This document shows positions 21,520 to 32,156 of a stretch of DNA of 40,892 nt, piece by piece. Position 1 is the stretch's first letter. Each line of letters begins with the position of its first letter. Below the pieces are notes generated by a model, which saw nothing but the letters and a program-made list of their open reading frames with translations, ran no database searches and had not been told where the DNA came from. The DNA lies in the NCBI GenBank assembly GCA_002841765.1, contig PHAV01000022.1, positions 1 through 40,892 on the forward strand. The letters run 5' to 3'. The position numbers and the translations under genes were made by a program. The DNA is from Deltaproteobacteria bacterium HGW-Deltaproteobacteria-4. Its GTDB lineage: Bacteria > Desulfobacterota > Desulfuromonadia > Desulfuromonadales > UBA2197.

Positions 21520-23772
21520 TCAGTTAAAACTCAAGGTGAGCCGTTCATCATGTCCCGCAACATTCACCTGCCCGCCCTTTTGTGCCAACGGACCAAAGAG
21601 AATAGCAGCAGACAATGGATCACCGATTTCTACCTCGATTAAACGGGCCAGGGGGCGCGCTCCAAATGCCGGATCGTAACCGCGCCGGGCTAAAATCTTA
21701 CGGGCTGCTAAATTCACATTCAGGCGGACATTCCGCTCGGTCAAGCGGGACTGCAGCTCCGCAAGAAATTTATCAACCACCTTCAACATCACCCCTTCGG
21801 TCAAGCGATCAAAAGAGATGATTGCAGTTAAGCGATTGCGGAATTCCGGTGAGAAGAGGCGTTCGACCTCCTGCTTCGGTCCCGAAGACAATAAATTGCC
21901 AAAACCGATCGGTGCGGCACTCATCTCCCGCGCTCCAGCGTTGCTGGTCATGATCAGAATAACATGGCGAAAATCTGCTTTACGCCCATTGTTGTCTGTG
22001 AGACTGCCGTGATCCATCACCTGCAACAGAATATTGAAAACGTCAGGATGAGCCTTCTCTATTTCATCAAGAAGGATGACTGCATAAGGATTGCGCACGA
22101 CCGTATCGGTCAACAGCCCCCCTTGGTCAAAGCCGACGTATCCCGGAGGGGCACCGATCAAGCGGGAGACTGAATGCTTCTCCATATATTCACTCATGTC
22201 GAAACGGACAAAATCGACGCCGAGATTTTCCGCCAATTGTCTTGCAACTTCAGTCTTGCCGACGCCGGTTGGCCCGGTGAGAAGAAACGCACCTTGCGGA
22301 CGATCAGGATGACCGAGGCCAGCTCGTGCTCGTAAAACACTCCGGCAGAGGGTGTTCACCGCCGCATCCTGACCAAAGATGGTGCGCTTGATGTCTCTGG
22401 CCAAAGTCTTGAGTCGACGGCGATCCTCTGTCGTGACGCTGCGCAGGGGTATGCGCGCAATCGCGGCAACAACCGCTTCAATATCCTTGATGTTAATCAG
22501 CTTGCGAGAGCGCGGTTGCGTACGGAAGGCGGCACCGGCTTCATCCAGGACATCAATGGCTTTATCCGGCAGAAAACGAAAATTGATATGCCGGGCTGAA
22601 AGTTCTACCGCGGCAACGATGGCCTCTTCTGAGTAAAGGACACCGTGAAAGGCGGCATAGCGGCTGCTTAGCCCCTTGAGAATAGCAATTGACTCTTCAA
22701 TGGAGGGCTCAAGAATATCGATCTTCTGAAAACGGCGGGAAAGGGCGCGATCTTTGTCAAAAGAGTTTTTGTACTCTTCAAAAGTGGTTGAACCGATACA
22801 GCGGATTTCACCGGAAGCAAGGACGGGCTTAAGGATATTAGCGGCGTCCAGGGTCCCGCCAGAAGTAGCACCCGCACCGATGACCGTATGGATCTCGTCG
22901 ATAAATAGAATCGCATTGGGGCGTTTACTGATGGCAACAATGACCGCCTTGAGCCGCTCTTCAAAATCGCCACGGAACTTGGTTCCAGCCAGGAGCGCCC
23001 CCATATCAAGACTGAAAATTTCGGCATCCGCCAGCAATTGCGGGATATCGCCCTGAACAATTCGCAGTGCCAATCCCTCAGCAAGTGCGGTCTTGCCAAC
23101 GCCGGGATCCCCGACCAGTAAAGGATTATTTTTTCGGCGACGGCAAAGGGTCTGGATGGTGCGGCGTAATTCACTTTCTCGACCGATGATTGGATCAATC
23201 TTGCCAGTGCGTGCACGAGCAACAAGGTCAACAACAAAACCCGCGAGAGGATCTTTGGCCTTCCTCTTGCCTTCTTTCGTCTCTGTCGGGCGTTCTTCTA
23301 CTGACGGCTGCCCGGTATTTTCCGATGATTCGTGTTGAGCCGCTCGCGAAACACCATGGCTGATGTAGTTGAGAACATCGACACGGGATATCCCTTGCTC
23401 CTCAAGAAAATGGGCTGCATAGCAATCGCGTTCATCAAGGATGGCAGCAAGAATATCGCCGACGCCCACTTCCTTGCGTCCGGAGGACTGCATATGGAGT
23501 ACAGTTCGCTGCAAAACCCGCTGCAAGGCAACGGTCTGCTCCGGGACACCATCCGTAGCGACAGGGAGGGTCTCGATATGGCTGGAAAAGTACTCTTCCA
23601 GCAACTGTTTAAGGATGTCCGGATCACCACCGCAAGAGCGCAAAATCTCCAAACCACGATCTTCAAAAAGAAGAGCATAAAGGACGTGCTCCGTGGAGAG
23701 AAACTCATGCCGACGGCGCTGTGCCTCGCGGACAGCCAGAGAAAAAGTAATTTGAACATCAGCATTGAACAT
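21520..23772 (-). CDS. clpA: ATP-dependent Clp protease ATP-binding subunit ClpA
   Basis: Hexameric unfoldase that feeds proteins to ClpP. The 750 residues comprise an N domain (1-145) that docks ClpS, AAA1 with Walker A GDPGVGKT (221-228) and Walker B LFIDEIHT, and AAA2 with [10 protein letters not shown] and [10 protein letters not shown]. An IGF tripeptide (PIGFGNL, about residue 605) is the ClpP-binding loop, so it is a real ClpP partner. The middle domain of ClpB is absent. It is flanked by clpS (69 bases upstream) and aat. clpP is not in the window. Confidence 0.96.
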   Translation of the reverse strand: MFNADVQITFSLAVREAQRRRHEFLSTEHVLYALLFEDRGLEILRSCGGDPDILKQLLEEYFSSHIETLPVATDGVPEQTVALQRVLQRTVLHMQSSGRKEVGVGDILAAILDERDCYAAHFLEEQGISRVDVLNYISHGVSRAAQHESSENTGQPSVEERPTETKEGKRKAKDPLAGFVVDLVARARTGKIDPIIGRESELRRTIQTLCRRRKNNPLLVGDPGVGKTALAEGLALRIVQGDIPQLLADAEIFSLDMGALLAGTKFRGDFEERLKAVIVAISKRPNAILFIDEIHTVIGAGATSGGTLDAANILKPVLASGEIRCIGSTTFEEYKNSFDKDRALSRRFQKIDILEPSIEESIAILKGLSSRYAAFHGVLYSEEAIVAAVELSARHINFRFLPDKAIDVLDEAGAAFRTQPRSRKLINIKDIEAVVAAIARIPLRSVTTEDRRRLKTLARDIKRTIFGQDAAVNTLCRSVLRARAGLGHPDRPQGAFLLTGPTGVGKTEVARQLAENLGVDFVRFDMSEYMEKHSVSRLIGAPPGYVGFDQGGLLTDTVVRNPYAVILLDEIEKAHPDVFNILLQVMDHGSLTDNNGRKADFRHVILIMTSNAGAREMSAAPIGFGNLLSSGPKQEVERLFSPEFRNRLTAIISFDRLTEGVMLKVVDKFLAELQSRLTERNVRLNVNLAARKILARRGYDPAFGARPLARLIEVEIGDPLSAAILFGPLAQKGGQVNVAGHDERLTLSFN

Positions 23773-23841
23773 TTTTACCTCGAAAACATTGGCTTTAGAA
23801 ATTGAAGTTACCGGCCAATCTCCACCATTTTCTGACCATTA

Positions 23842-24156
23842 TTACTCGGGTTCGAGAGTACAGCGAAGTGGAAATCCAGCCTCTCGCGCCAGCTTATGGA
23901 CCTTTTCAACTTTTGTCTCAGCAATTTCAAAGGGGTATAGACCGCACAAAGTTTGGCCGCAATGGTGAATCCGTAGCATCAAAGATATTGCTTCAACACT
24001 CTCTTTATGAAAAATCGACTGCAAAACATCAACAACAAAATCCATCGACGTATAATCGTCGTTATGCATAAAAACCTTAAACAACTTCGGCTTTTCTTTT
24101 CGGAGTTTTTTTAGGGTCGCATTTCCAATTAGCGGGGTTGCGATCGTCTTTGTCAT
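23842..24156 (-). CDS. clpS: ClpA adaptor and N-recognin ClpS
   Basis: Binds proteins with N-terminal Leu, Phe, Tyr or Trp and hands them to ClpA. The 104 residues have the ClpS core: YKV-like KLFKVFMHNDDYTSMDFV, with N32-D33-D34 that hold the N-degron amino group, and H64-H65 near the pocket. The first about 20 residues form the flexible tail. It is the first gene of the clpS-clpA-aat set. The nifU terminator lies just upstream, so the set needs its own promoter in the gap 24157-24208; candidates there are weak. Confidence 0.95.
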   Translation of the reverse strand: MTKTIATPLIGNATLKKLRKEKPKLFKVFMHNDDYTSMDFVVDVLQSIFHKESVEAISLMLRIHHCGQTLCGLYPFEIAETKVEKVHKLAREAGFPLRCTLEPE

Positions 24157-24208
24157 TTTACCTCATATTACAATTTATCACATTCTTGTAAGTTGGACCA
24201 AGTATCCC

Positions 24209-24246
24209 CAAAAAACAAGAGAGCTGCCACAGGGACAGCTCTCTTG
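24209..24246 (-). terminator. terminator of the nifU-like gene
   Basis: On the minus strand, CAAGAGAGCTG and CAGCTCTCTTG (24236-24246 and 24216-24226) form an 11-bp stem, followed by a run of T. It ends the transcript from 24281-24505. Confidence 0.92.
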
Positions 24247-24280
24247 ACATGGCAATGAACTTCAATTGAACAATTACTGG

Positions 24281-24505
24281 TTAACGTACTTGCACAACAC
24301 TTGTTACCCCGGGAACCTGCTCTTTCAGAACACGTTCTACTCCCATCTTAAGCGTCATGGTCGACATGGGGCAGGAACCGCAAGCACCGGTCAGTTTGAC
24401 GCTGACAACGCCATCTGCCGCCACATCAACTAATTCCACATTACCACCGTCTGCCTGAAGGGCGGGACGGACCAGATTAAGGGCTTTTTCTACTGCTTCA
24501 CGCAT
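24281..24505 (-). CDS. NifU C-terminal domain Fe-S scaffold protein
   Basis: A 74-residue stand-alone Nfu domain that can assemble and hand over iron-sulphur clusters. The C42-G-S-C45 motif lies in [10 protein letters not shown], and [15 protein letters not shown] is the classic N-terminal segment. A perfect TATAAT (24553-24558) without a good -35 and a short inverted repeat lie upstream, and GGAGG precedes the ATG. It is monocistronic, ending in the terminator at 24209-24246. Confidence 0.92.
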   Translation of the reverse strand: MREAVEKALNLVRPALQADGGNVELVDVAADGVVSVKLTGACGSCPMSTMTLKMGVERVLKEQVPGVTSVVQVR

Positions 24506-24526
24506 CGTATACCTCCGTTTTCAGAA

Positions 24527-24543
24527 TCACTCCGTATGAGTGA
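24527..24543 (-). promoter_or_regulatory. short inverted repeat in the nifU-like leader
   Basis: TCACTC (24527-24532) and GAGTGA (24538-24543) are a perfect 6-base inverted repeat with a 5-base spacer, downstream of the TATAAT box and upstream of the ribosome-binding site. It might be an operator or leader hairpin. Confidence 0.3.
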
Positions 24544-24620
24544 GTTCTTTGCATTATACTTCGATTTTTTTTATGATCGACTTAAAATTTCAATTCGACA
24601 TAATTTTTTCCGAAAAAATA

Positions 24621-25796
24621 TTAATAACCATGAACGGGCAGAGGCTGGTCACGCAAGGACCGGGCACAGAGAAGATTCTGTGGCCCAACATCTTTCCCTT
24701 GAACTAATACCTTGAAAACCTCCCCCATACCACCATCCGGCATGATAAGATTTTTTAAAGTCAAACGAAGAGCTTGCGCGCGATGCGGCTCTTTCTCTTG
24801 CGCCTGTGCTTGTAGCAGAGCATCGACAAATCCAAGTCCAAGTAAAAACCTACATTGATCACCATAAAAGAGTGGCGCCAAACCAGACTCTTCGCCCGCC
24901 TTGATCAAGGCAGAAAAATCGACGTGTGCGGTAAGATCCTGCTCTCCGATACGAATGTAGGGGTTTTCATTGCTTGTGTGCTGGTAGTAGCACATCAGTG
25001 TTCCGTTTGTGCGCCAGGGGGCATACAATTCACTGGCCAAATAGCCATAATCGATCGTTAGAACAAATCCGCGCTGTAGAATCCCGGCAACATTGCGTAT
25101 CCATAATGGTGCAGCAAGATTGATTTCACCGCGATTACCTTCCGCAAGAGCCTCACCCACCCATTCAAAATAGTTGACGAGGTCCTCGGTAGACGGATCC
25201 TGCAAAACTTCGATTAAAGTTTCGTCTTCAACGGCAACGCAAACCTCAAGAAGCTTGCCATTACGCATTTCCACGAGATGCACAGGGAAGGCGTCAACCA
25301 GTTCGTTGGAAAGATAACAACCAATCATACCAACAAGATCATCTTGCTGACACCAACTTACACGACTTAGATGTTTCGTTAACAACTGCGATTGACAGAG
25401 ACGATTTTCAGAACTGATCTCCACAATTCTGTAGTTTAACAGGTTGTAGAAATCAAGAAAATCTGCTTCAACCGCGTTGAGGATATCAAGACAGAGGTGC
25501 CCTGTCCCTGCTCCCTGTTCAGCAACAACAAACTCAGTGGGACAACCAAGAATCTCCCACATTTGGTGCAATTGTTTGGCAATCAATTGTCCAAAGAGTG
25601 CGTGAACACTACTAGAAGTATAGAAATCTCCATCGCGACCTATACGTTTACGGGAAGTCATGTAATAGCCGTATTCAGGGTGATAGAGACATTCCCTCAT
25701 GAAATCTGAAAAAGGGAGGGGACCTTCCACTGTAATGCGCTCTAAAAGTACCCTCGCAAGGCGCGACTGGAAGAGTTGATCTGTGGGATGAACCAT
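24621..25796 (-). CDS. MidA-family SAM-dependent methyltransferase (COG1565)
   Basis: 391 residues from the ATG at 25794-25796. It belongs to the family of mitochondrial NDUFAF7/MidA, which methylates an arginine of a complex I subunit. Motifs are PYSDFMRxCLYHPxxGYY-like (SDFMRECLYHPEYGYY), the SAM-binding VVAEQGAGTGHLCLDIL, SNELVDAFPVH, and TIDYGY. A longer frame to 25853 would place 19 codons inside the terminator hairpin after rplQ, so I reject it. The start has only a weak Shine-Dalgarno. It follows the ribosomal operon on the same strand and may be expressed by read-through. The bacterial substrate is not established. Confidence 0.88.
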   Translation of the reverse strand: MVHPTDQLFQSRLARVLLERITVEGPLPFSDFMRECLYHPEYGYYMTSRKRIGRDGDFYTSSSVHALFGQLIAKQLHQMWEILGCPTEFVVAEQGAGTGHLCLDILNAVEADFLDFYNLLNYRIVEISSENRLCQSQLLTKHLSRVSWCQQDDLVGMIGCYLSNELVDAFPVHLVEMRNGKLLEVCVAVEDETLIEVLQDPSTEDLVNYFEWVGEALAEGNRGEINLAAPLWIRNVAGILQRGFVLTIDYGYLASELYAPWRTNGTLMCYYQHTSNENPYIRIGEQDLTAHVDFSALIKAGEESGLAPLFYGDQCRFLLGLGFVDALLQAQAQEKEPHRAQALRLTLKNLIMPDGGMGEVFKVLVQGKDVGPQNLLCARSLRDQPLPVHGY

Positions 25797-25823
25797 GGCA
25801 AACTCACAAGAGGGGATAATGAA

Positions 25824-25859
25824 AAGGCCATGAACAAGAATAATCTTGCTCATGGCCTT
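25824..25859 (-). terminator. terminator of the S10-spc-alpha super-operon
   Basis: On the minus strand, AAGGCCATGAGCAAGA and TCTTGTTCATGGCCTT form a 16-bp stem with one G-T pair and a TTAT loop, followed by TTTTC. It begins 22 bases after the rplQ stop. Confidence 0.9.
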
Positions 25860-25881
25860 ACTGTTTTCATCACATTGAAAA

Positions 25882-26274
25882 TTATGCTTCTGCGATAGGA
25901 CTTACCTGAGAAGTCATTTCCTCTTCTACCAGCGCAATGATCGACTGAGGAGCATTATCACCAAGGCGTGATCCGACTTTAATAATGCGTGTGTAACCGC
26001 CAGGACGATCCTTGTACCGTGGACCAATCTGTTCAAAAAGTTTTGCAACAACCTTTTGGTCGCGAATCACGTTAAGAACCTGACGACGGGCATGAAGATC
26101 ACCACGTTTTCCCAAGGTAATCATCCGGTCAACAACTTTGCGCAACTCTTTAGCGCGAGCGTCTGTAGTAGTAATTTTTTCATGATCCAACAACGACGTA
26201 ACCATGTTACGAAGCATTGCATTACGGTGAGGGGTATTACGGCCAAGCCGCTTACCGGATTTATTATGACGCAT
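25882..26274 (-). CDS. rplQ: 50S ribosomal protein L17
   Basis: Large-subunit protein near the exit tunnel. 130 residues with the signature [20 protein letters not shown] and a C-terminal acidic tail. Last gene of the alpha operon, directly after rpoA, and followed by the terminator at 25824-25859. Confidence 0.98.
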   Translation of the reverse strand: MRHNKSGKRLGRNTPHRNAMLRNMVTSLLDHEKITTTDARAKELRKVVDRMITLGKRGDLHARRQVLNVIRDQKVVAKLFEQIGPRYKDRPGGYTRIIKVGSRLGDNAPQSIIALVEEEMTSQVSPIAEA

Positions 26275-26313
26275 GGGAGTAGAGATCCTTTCTAATGTAC
26301 AAGCGCAGCAGGG

Positions 26314-27330
26314 TTAAGCCTCTTCGCTCCCCTTCTGGATCATTTTCATGTATTCGGGATCAGGAAAGTTATCGACCTTCATCCCTAAAGTCAGTCCCAT
26401 ATCAGCCAAAATGTCCTTGATTTCATTCAACGACTTACGACCAAAATTCTGGGTCTTAAGCATCTCTGCTTCACTTCTTTGCACCAACTCGCCAATCATG
26501 TGAATATCGGCATTTTTAAGACAGTTAGCGCTGCGAACAGAGAGTTCGAGTTCATCAACACTACGATAAAGATTTTCGTTAATACGGCGACTCTCATCAC
26601 CGGTGACCAACGTCGCAGGCTCGGAATCTTCATCAAAATTGATAAAAATCTGCAGTTGTTCCTTAAGAATTTTCGCTGCATAAGCGACTGCATCGTCAGG
26701 ACGGACACTTCCGTCCGTAGTAACTTCAAGGGTTAACTTGTCATAGTCGGTAATTTGACCGACGCGTGCATTTGTTACGGAATAATCAATCTTCTTGATT
26801 GGTGAAAAGATGGCATCAATAGGAATAGTACTTACCGGCGCCCGCTCATCACGGTTACGGTCAGCAGGAACATATCCCTTACCAAGACCCACAACCATAT
26901 CCATTTCTACATCAGCTTCTTTAGAACATGTTGCAATATGGTGCCCAGGGTTAAGAACCACAACATTAGCGTCACTAATTATATCGCCAGCAGTGATCGC
27001 CCCTGCACCTTTTTTTACAATACGAATCGAACGGCAATCATTGCCGTGAAGCTTGAGTCGCACCCCTTTAAGGTTAAGAATAATTTCTGTCACATCTTCT
27101 GTCACGCCGGGAATCGTCGAGAACTCATGAAGAACTCCCTTAACCCGAACAGACATAATGGCAGCACCCTGCAACGACGACAAGAGAACGCGCCGCAAAG
27201 AATTGCCTAAAGTTGTTCCGAAACCACGCTCAAACGGTTCAGCTGTAAACTTGCCGTACGTATCAGTCAAAGTATCTGTTTCAACCTGAAGACGCTTCGG
27301 CATAATCAGATCGCGCCAGTTATTGTGCAT
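26314..27330 (-). CDS. rpoA: RNA polymerase alpha subunit
   Basis: Assembles RNA polymerase and contacts UP elements and activators. 338 residues: the N-terminal dimerisation domain ([20 protein letters not shown]) to about 235, a linker, and the C-terminal DNA-binding domain ([28 protein letters not shown]). The start beginning MHNNWRDLI matches homologues and has GGAGGAG upstream. Lies between rpsD and rplQ as in the alpha operon. Confidence 0.98.
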   Translation of the reverse strand: MHNNWRDLIMPKRLQVETDTLTDTYGKFTAEPFERGFGTTLGNSLRRVLLSSLQGAAIMSVRVKGVLHEFSTIPGVTEDVTEIILNLKGVRLKLHGNDCRSIRIVKKGAGAITAGDIISDANVVVLNPGHHIATCSKEADVEMDMVVGLGKGYVPADRNRDERAPVSTIPIDAIFSPIKKIDYSVTNARVGQITDYDKLTLEVTTDGSVRPDDAVAYAAKILKEQLQIFINFDEDSEPATLVTGDESRRINENLYRSVDELELSVRSANCLKNADIHMIGELVQRSEAEMLKTQNFGRKSLNEIKDILADMGLTLGMKVDNFPDPEYMKMIQKGSEEA

Positions 27331-27372
27331 TCAACTCCTCCAATCTGCTAATCACGGCTAAAATCTGAAGTT

Positions 27373-28002
27373 TTACTTCGAGTAAAGCTCGACAATCAGA
27401 TGTTCCTGGAAGGTCGGAGTCGTCATTTCTTCACGAACCGGTTGAGTCTTTACAATCCCTTTAAATGCTTTACGATCAAGTTCTACCCACGAAGGCAGCC
27501 CTCTGCGCATGACACCGTCCAGAGCTTCGTTGACCCGTACGACCTGCTGGCTCTTTTCACGAAGTGAAACTTCATCACCAACGCGAAGTTGATATGATGG
27601 GATGTTGACTCGACGATTATTGACAAGGAAATGTCCTTGGCGAACAAGCATGCGAGCCTCTGTCCGTGATGTCGCAAAACCCATGCGGTAAACAGTACTG
27701 TCCAGACGACTTTCAAGGAGCATCAACAGCGTTTCACCAGTGACGCCCTTCATCCGATCCGCTTTTGCGAAATAAGAACGAAACTGGCCTTCAAGGACAC
27801 CGTAAGTGCGACGAACGCGCTGTTTTTCACGTAACTGTGTACCATAGTCAGACACCTTTGTTCGGCCCTGACCATGCTGTCCTGGAGCATAACTGCGACG
27901 CTCTAGCGCACATTTTTCTGTATAACATCTGTCCCCTTTAAGGAACAGTTTCATGCCTTCCCTTCTGCACAAACGGCAGACCGGTCCAGTATATCTAGCC
28001 AA
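27373..28002 (-). CDS. rpsD: 30S ribosomal protein S4, zinc-binding form
   Basis: Primary 16S rRNA-binding protein. In many bacteria it also represses its own operon. The 209 residues keep four N-terminal cysteines (C9, C12, C26, C31) able to bind zinc, followed by an S4 RNA-binding domain at about 98-160 ([29 protein letters not shown]). Part of the alpha operon. Confidence 0.98.
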   Translation of the reverse strand: MARYTGPVCRLCRREGMKLFLKGDRCYTEKCALERRSYAPGQHGQGRTKVSDYGTQLREKQRVRRTYGVLEGQFRSYFAKADRMKGVTGETLLMLLESRLDSTVYRMGFATSRTEARMLVRQGHFLVNNRRVNIPSYQLRVGDEVSLREKSQQVVRVNEALDGVMRRGLPSWVELDRKAFKGIVKTQPVREEMTTPTFQEHLIVELYSK

Positions 28003-28019
28003 GGTTTCCTCCTTAAGTC

Positions 28020-28418
28020 CTAAACTCTTCTACGCTTGGGAGGACGACAGCCATTATGGGGGATGGGTGTAACGTCCTTAATCATTGTAACGTTCAAGCC
28101 GGTTGCCTGAAGAGCTCGTAAAGCAGACTCACGCCCGGACCCTGGACCCTTGACATAAACTTCAACACTGCGAAGTCCATGCTCTTGAGCTTTCTTGGCT
28201 GCATCCTCTGCCGCCATTTGCGCTGCAAAAGGAGTGCTTTTACGAGAACCTTTAAATCCTTTTGTCCCGCAACTTGACCAGGAAAGAACATTACCCGATA
28301 CGTCACTGATGGTAACAATCGTGTTATTGAATGTCGCTTGAATATGTACTACTCCGTTAGCTACATTCTTTTTTTCTTTGGTCTTTCTGACGACCTTCTT
28401 ACTGGAAGCCTTAGCCAT
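28020..28418 (-). CDS. rpsK: 30S ribosomal protein S11
   Basis: Small-subunit platform protein. 132 residues with a Lys-rich N-terminus, [11 protein letters not shown] and the conserved C-terminus [12 protein letters not shown]. Spaced 17 bases from rpsD and 11 from rpsM. Confidence 0.98.
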   Translation of the reverse strand: MAKASSKKVVRKTKEKKNVANGVVHIQATFNNTIVTISDVSGNVLSWSSCGTKGFKGSRKSTPFAAQMAAEDAAKKAQEHGLRSVEVYVKGPGSGRESALRALQATGLNVTMIKDVTPIPHNGCRPPKRRRV

Positions 28419-28429
28419 CTTTCCTCCGA

Positions 28430-28798
28430 TTATTTCTTCTTGCCGGCGACTGTTTTACGCGGGCCTTTACGAGTACGCGCATTTGTCTTGGTTTTCTGTC
28501 CACGAACCGGCAAGCCACGACGATGACGAAGACCACGATAACACCCGAGATCCATGAGACGTTTGATGCTTGCTGTGACATCACGACGTAAATCGCCTTC
28601 TACTTTGAACTCACGGTCGATAACATCACGAATTTGACCGACTTCTGCCTCAGTCAAACTGTCAGTACGGGCATTCAAGTTAATCCCGGCCTTGCCAAGG
28701 ATCTTCTGCGAAGTTGTCCGGCCAATACCATAAATATAGGTAAGCGCAACCTCTATCCGCTTGTTTCTGGGTATGTCAATACCAGCGATACGTGCCAA
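28430..28798 (-). CDS. rpsM: 30S ribosomal protein S13
   Basis: Head protein of the 30S subunit that contacts the P-site tRNA and the 50S. 122 residues with [20 protein letters not shown], a helix-two-turn-helix ([11 protein letters not shown]) and the basic tail [14 protein letters not shown]. Follows rpmJ after 15 bases. Confidence 0.98.
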   Translation of the reverse strand: MARIAGIDIPRNKRIEVALTYIYGIGRTTSQKILGKAGINLNARTDSLTEAEVGQIRDVIDREFKVEGDLRRDVTASIKRLMDLGCYRGLRHRRGLPVRGQKTKTNARTRKGPRKTVAGKKK

Positions 28799-28813
28799 TG
28801 TATGTTCCTCCTG

Positions 28814-28927
28814 TTATCCCTGTTTCTGCTTGTGCTTGGGATTTTCGCAAATGATCCGCACGATCCCTTTACGTTTAACAACCTTGCACTTTACGCAGAT
28901 AGTCTTGACTGAAGCTCGAACTTTCAT
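28814..28927 (-). CDS. rpmJ: 50S ribosomal protein L36, zinc-binding form
   Basis: A 37-residue protein beginning [21 protein letters not shown]11, C14, C27 and H32 form the zinc ribbon of the C+ form. The ATG is at 28925-28927 and the TAA at 28814-28816. It lies between map and rpsM, as in the alpha operon. The 49-base gap to map is too short for infA, which often sits there. Confidence 0.96.
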   Translation of the reverse strand: MKVRASVKTICVKCKVVKRKGIVRIICENPKHKQKQG

Positions 28928-28976
28928 GTGTAGATTCCTTTTATATCTTATCGTGACGTTACATAAAACGAAGCCT

Positions 28977-29723
28977 TCAGGGCAACGTTAAAATAACCGG
29001 CCCATCAGCTGTGATTGCGACTGTGTGCTCAAAATGAGATGACGGTCGACCATCTGCTGTCACTGCTGTCCAGCCGTCTGCAAGAATCTTAACTTCTGCA
29101 CAGCCGGCATTGACCATTGGCTCGATAGCCAACACCATTCCAGGCTTCAATCTAGCACCGTGACCAGGTTGTCCAAAGTTGGGAACTTGCGGCGCCTCAT
29201 GGAGCTTTTGACCTATACCGTGTCCAACGAAATCACGAACGACTGAAAAACCTCTTGCTTCGACATAAGACTGAACTGCCCAGGAGATATCAGAGATCCG
29301 GTTACCAGGTTGCGTAGCAGCAATCGCCTGAGTTAGAGACTCCCTGGTAACCTCGTTCAAACACTTCTTTTCATCATCTATCAGACCAATGGGGATAGTA
29401 ATAGCCGCATCGCCGAAATAACCGTGATATTGAACACCAAAATCTACGCTGAGGATATCACCGTCCAGCAAGGGGACATCATCAGCAAAACCATGTACAA
29501 CTTTATGGTTCAGAGATGCACAAATTGTATATGGGAAACCACCATACCCTTTAAAGGCAGGACGTGCTTTTCGTTTGAGACATTCTTTTTCTGCAATAAT
29601 ATCAAGCTCACGAGAGGTAACGCCGATTCCAGCTTTTTCCTGCAATATCAGCAGGATTTCAGCAACGATACGCCCGGAATCTCGCATTTTCTGGATTTCA
29701 CTTTTTGTTTTGAGCGAAATCAC
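28977..29723 (-). CDS. map: type I methionine aminopeptidase
   Basis: Removes the initiator Met from new proteins. 248 residues with the pita-bread metal ligands D94 (SVDFG), D105 (FGDAA), H168 (VGHGIG), E201 (AIEPMV) and E232 (HFEHT), and the substrate His77 (VVHG). It lacks an N-terminal zinc-finger extension. The start overlaps the adk stop by 4 bases (ATGA), indicating coupling. Confidence 0.97.
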   Translation of the reverse strand: MISLKTKSEIQKMRDSGRIVAEILLILQEKAGIGVTSRELDIIAEKECLKRKARPAFKGYGGFPYTICASLNHKVVHGFADDVPLLDGDILSVDFGVQYHGYFGDAAITIPIGLIDDEKKCLNEVTRESLTQAIAATQPGNRISDISWAVQSYVEARGFSVVRDFVGHGIGQKLHEAPQVPNFGQPGHGARLKPGMVLAIEPMVNAGCAEVKILADGWTAVTADGRPSSHFEHTVAITADGPVILTLP

Positions 29724-30370
29724 CGTAAAGCCGATAAGATAGTTACAATTTCCTCTTGAACAACCGAGATATCTTCCATGCCGTCGACACTAAAAAGCAA
29801 ACCCTGCTCGCGGTAATATGCGATCAAGGGTGATGTCTGATCTCGATAAACCAACAAACGGTGACGAATCGTCTCTTCACGATCATCATCACGCTGATAT
29901 AACTCAGCACCACAAGCATCGCAACAATTAGGCCGCTGAGAAGGACTGAACTTTATATGATAACCCAAACCACAAGAACGACAAGAACGCCGTCCCGTCA
30001 AACGCTCTACGAGGACTTCCTCATCAGCATTCAAGGAAATGACTGCCTGTAAAGGGTAATTCATCTGCAACAGTGTCTTCCCAAGCGCGTCTGCCTGAGC
30101 AACCGTGCGAGGAAAACCGTCTAAAATAAAACCCGAAGAGCAATCAGGCTGCTGAAGACGCTCACATACAATACCTACAACAACTTCATCGGGAACCAGC
30201 TCCCCCGAAGTCATAAAAACTTTAGCTCTACCCCCCATAGGCGTACCATCACGCACTGCGGCTCGGAGTATATCACCGGTGGAGATCTGGGGAATAGCAA
30301 ATCGCTCGGTTATAGCCTTGGCTTGCGTCCCCTTTCCAGCACCAGGGGGTCCAAGTAGTATAATTCTCAT
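29720..30370 (-). CDS. adk: adenylate kinase with a Cys4 LID
   Basis: Converts ATP plus AMP to two ADP. 216 residues: P-loop GPPGAGKGT (7-15), FILDGFPRT (81-89), and a long LID domain with C130-x2-C133 and C150-x2-C153, the zinc-binding arrangement of Gram-positive and many anaerobe enzymes. Sits between secY (16-base gap) and map (4-base overlap), the conserved place. Confidence 0.97.
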   Translation of the reverse strand: MRIILLGPPGAGKGTQAKAITERFAIPQISTGDILRAAVRDGTPMGGRAKVFMTSGELVPDEVVVGIVCERLQQPDCSSGFILDGFPRTVAQADALGKTLLQMNYPLQAVISLNADEEVLVERLTGRRSCRSCGLGYHIKFSPSQRPNCCDACGAELYQRDDDREETIRHRLLVYRDQTSPLIAYYREQGLLFSVDGMEDISVVQEEIVTILSALR

Positions 30371-30386
30371 GGCTATATATCCAAGC

Positions 30387-31697
30387 CTAATCCCGCCGGC
30401 CCTTTATTGATGCACCCTTCATGAATCCCTCATAGGAACGAGATATAAGGTGCGCCTCAATCTGGGCAGCAGTATCAAGACCGACGCCGACTACTATCAG
30501 CAATGACGTCCCACCAAAATAAAAGGGAACATTGAATTTACTAATTAAGATTGTCGGCAGAACACAAACTGCAGAGACATAGATAGCGCCAGCAAAAGTT
30601 AGACGTCCGAGTACTACATCCAAATAATCGGCGGTCTCTGTTCCTGGACGGATACCGGGGACATAACCACCTTGACGTTTCACATTTTCAGCGACATCGA
30701 CCGGGTTAAACGTGACAGCCGTGTAGAAGTAGCAGAAAAAAATGATAAAAGCAACAAATAATACATTATAAAGCCAATTGCTTGGAGTCATCATCCCAGC
30801 TACACTACGAATCCAAGGGATATCGACTAAACTTGCAATAGTGGCTGGAAACATAATTATTGAACTAGCGAAAATCGGAGGGATTACTCCGGCCATGTTC
30901 AGCTTTAGAGGGAGGTGACTAGACTGCCCACCATACGTTTTCATCCCGACCACACGCTTAGCATGATGAATAGGAATCCGCCGCTGGGCGCGCTCCATAA
31001 AGACAATCGCCCAAATCACAAAAACCATTGCGGCGAGTATTAACAGCAACACCATTGGTCCCATCGCCCCGGTTTTAACCAGTCTCAAGGAATTCACTAT
31101 TGCCGACGGTATAGTTGCGACAATGCCGGCAAAGATAATCAGAGATATACCATTACCAATACCACGTTCAGTAATCTGTTCGCCGATCCACATTATAAAA
31201 GCTGTTCCGGCAGTTAAGGTAATAATAGTCAGCAGAATAAAAGCTATACCGGGATGAGTAACCACCGGCTCACCGGCTGGTCCTCGCATGGTCTGAAGTC
31301 CAATTGCAATCCCTGCACCTTGGATTACAGAGAGAACGACCGTACCATAACGTGTCCAACGTGTGATGGTTTTTCGTCCTTGCTCCCCCTCTTTAGACAG
31401 ACGTTGTACAGGCTCAAAGACAACCGTTAGCAGTTGTAAAATAATGGAAGCGCTGATATACGGCATGATTCCTAAAGCAAAGATTGTCATTCGCTCTAAT
31501 GCACCACCCGTAAATGCACTCACCAAGCCAAGCAGAGTCCCCTCCGTCCCGGAAAAGAACTGAGCAAGGACCTGAGAATCGATACCTGGGGTAGGAATAT
31601 GACATCCTATCCGGTAGACAGCCAGCATCCCTAATGTAAAGAAAATGCGCCGGCGCAGTTCGGGAATATTAAAGATATTCTGAATACTGGCTATCAC
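30387..31697 (-). CDS. secY: protein translocase subunit SecY
   Basis: Channel subunit of the SecYEG translocon in the inner membrane. 436 residues with about ten hydrophobic helices, the N-terminal region ending [12 protein letters not shown], a plug-like small helix after TM1, and the conserved cytoplasmic stretch [15 protein letters not shown] in the C-terminal half. The gap to rplO is 2 bases, so translation is probably coupled. Confidence 0.98.
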   Translation of the reverse strand: MIASIQNIFNIPELRRRIFFTLGMLAVYRIGCHIPTPGIDSQVLAQFFSGTEGTLLGLVSAFTGGALERMTIFALGIMPYISASIILQLLTVVFEPVQRLSKEGEQGRKTITRWTRYGTVVLSVIQGAGIAIGLQTMRGPAGEPVVTHPGIAFILLTIITLTAGTAFIMWIGEQITERGIGNGISLIIFAGIVATIPSAIVNSLRLVKTGAMGPMVLLLILAAMVFVIWAIVFMERAQRRIPIHHAKRVVGMKTYGGQSSHLPLKLNMAGVIPPIFASSIIMFPATIASLVDIPWIRSVAGMMTPSNWLYNVLFVAFIIFFCYFYTAVTFNPVDVAENVKRQGGYVPGIRPGTETADYLDVVLGRLTFAGAIYVSAVCVLPTILISKFNVPFYFGGTSLLIVVGVGLDTAAQIEAHLISRSYEGFMKGASIKGRRD

Positions 31698-31699
31698 GA

Positions 31700-32140
31700 T
31701 TAAAGCACCTCGACTGTACCGCCGGCTTTTTCAATCTTATCTTGGGCAGACTTGCTGAATTTGTGAGCCTTGACCGTTAGAGCCTTGGTCAACTCACCAT
31801 CACCAAGAATCTTGATTCCATCATGCAAGTCCTTGACGAGACCCGCGAGACCGTAATCATCCAAGTCGATGACACTACCAGCATCAAAAAGTTCAAGATC
31901 ACGTAAATTAATCACAGCGTAAACGGTTTTTTCCAGGGGACGAAAACCCCTTTTAGGCAGGCGGCGCTGCAAAGGCATCTGTCCGCCTTCAAAGCCAGCC
32001 TTAATACTGCCACCGGAACGGGCTTTTTGCCCTTTGTGACCTTTACCGGATGTCTTGCCGAGACCGGAACCAGCGCCACGACCAATCCGTTTTCTAGTTT
32101 TAGTGGAACCTATCGCCGGTTTCAGGCAGCTCAGATCCAT
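31700..32140 (-). CDS. rplO: 50S ribosomal protein L15
   Basis: Late-assembling 50S protein. 146 residues with the Gly/Arg-rich N-terminus ([20 protein letters not shown]) and [11 protein letters not shown]. Placed between rpmD and secY as in the spc operon. Confidence 0.98.
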   Translation of the reverse strand: MDLSCLKPAIGSTKTRKRIGRGAGSGLGKTSGKGHKGQKARSGGSIKAGFEGGQMPLQRRLPKRGFRPLEKTVYAVINLRDLELFDAGSVIDLDDYGLAGLVKDLHDGIKILGDGELTKALTVKAHKFSKSAQDKIEKAGGTVEVL

Positions 32141-32156
32141 AACGACTCTCTTTCAT

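Noticed and set aside
25797-25853. N-terminal extension of the MidA-family protein
   Set aside because: The 19 extra codons lie inside the rplQ terminator hairpin, and homologues begin near the internal Met.
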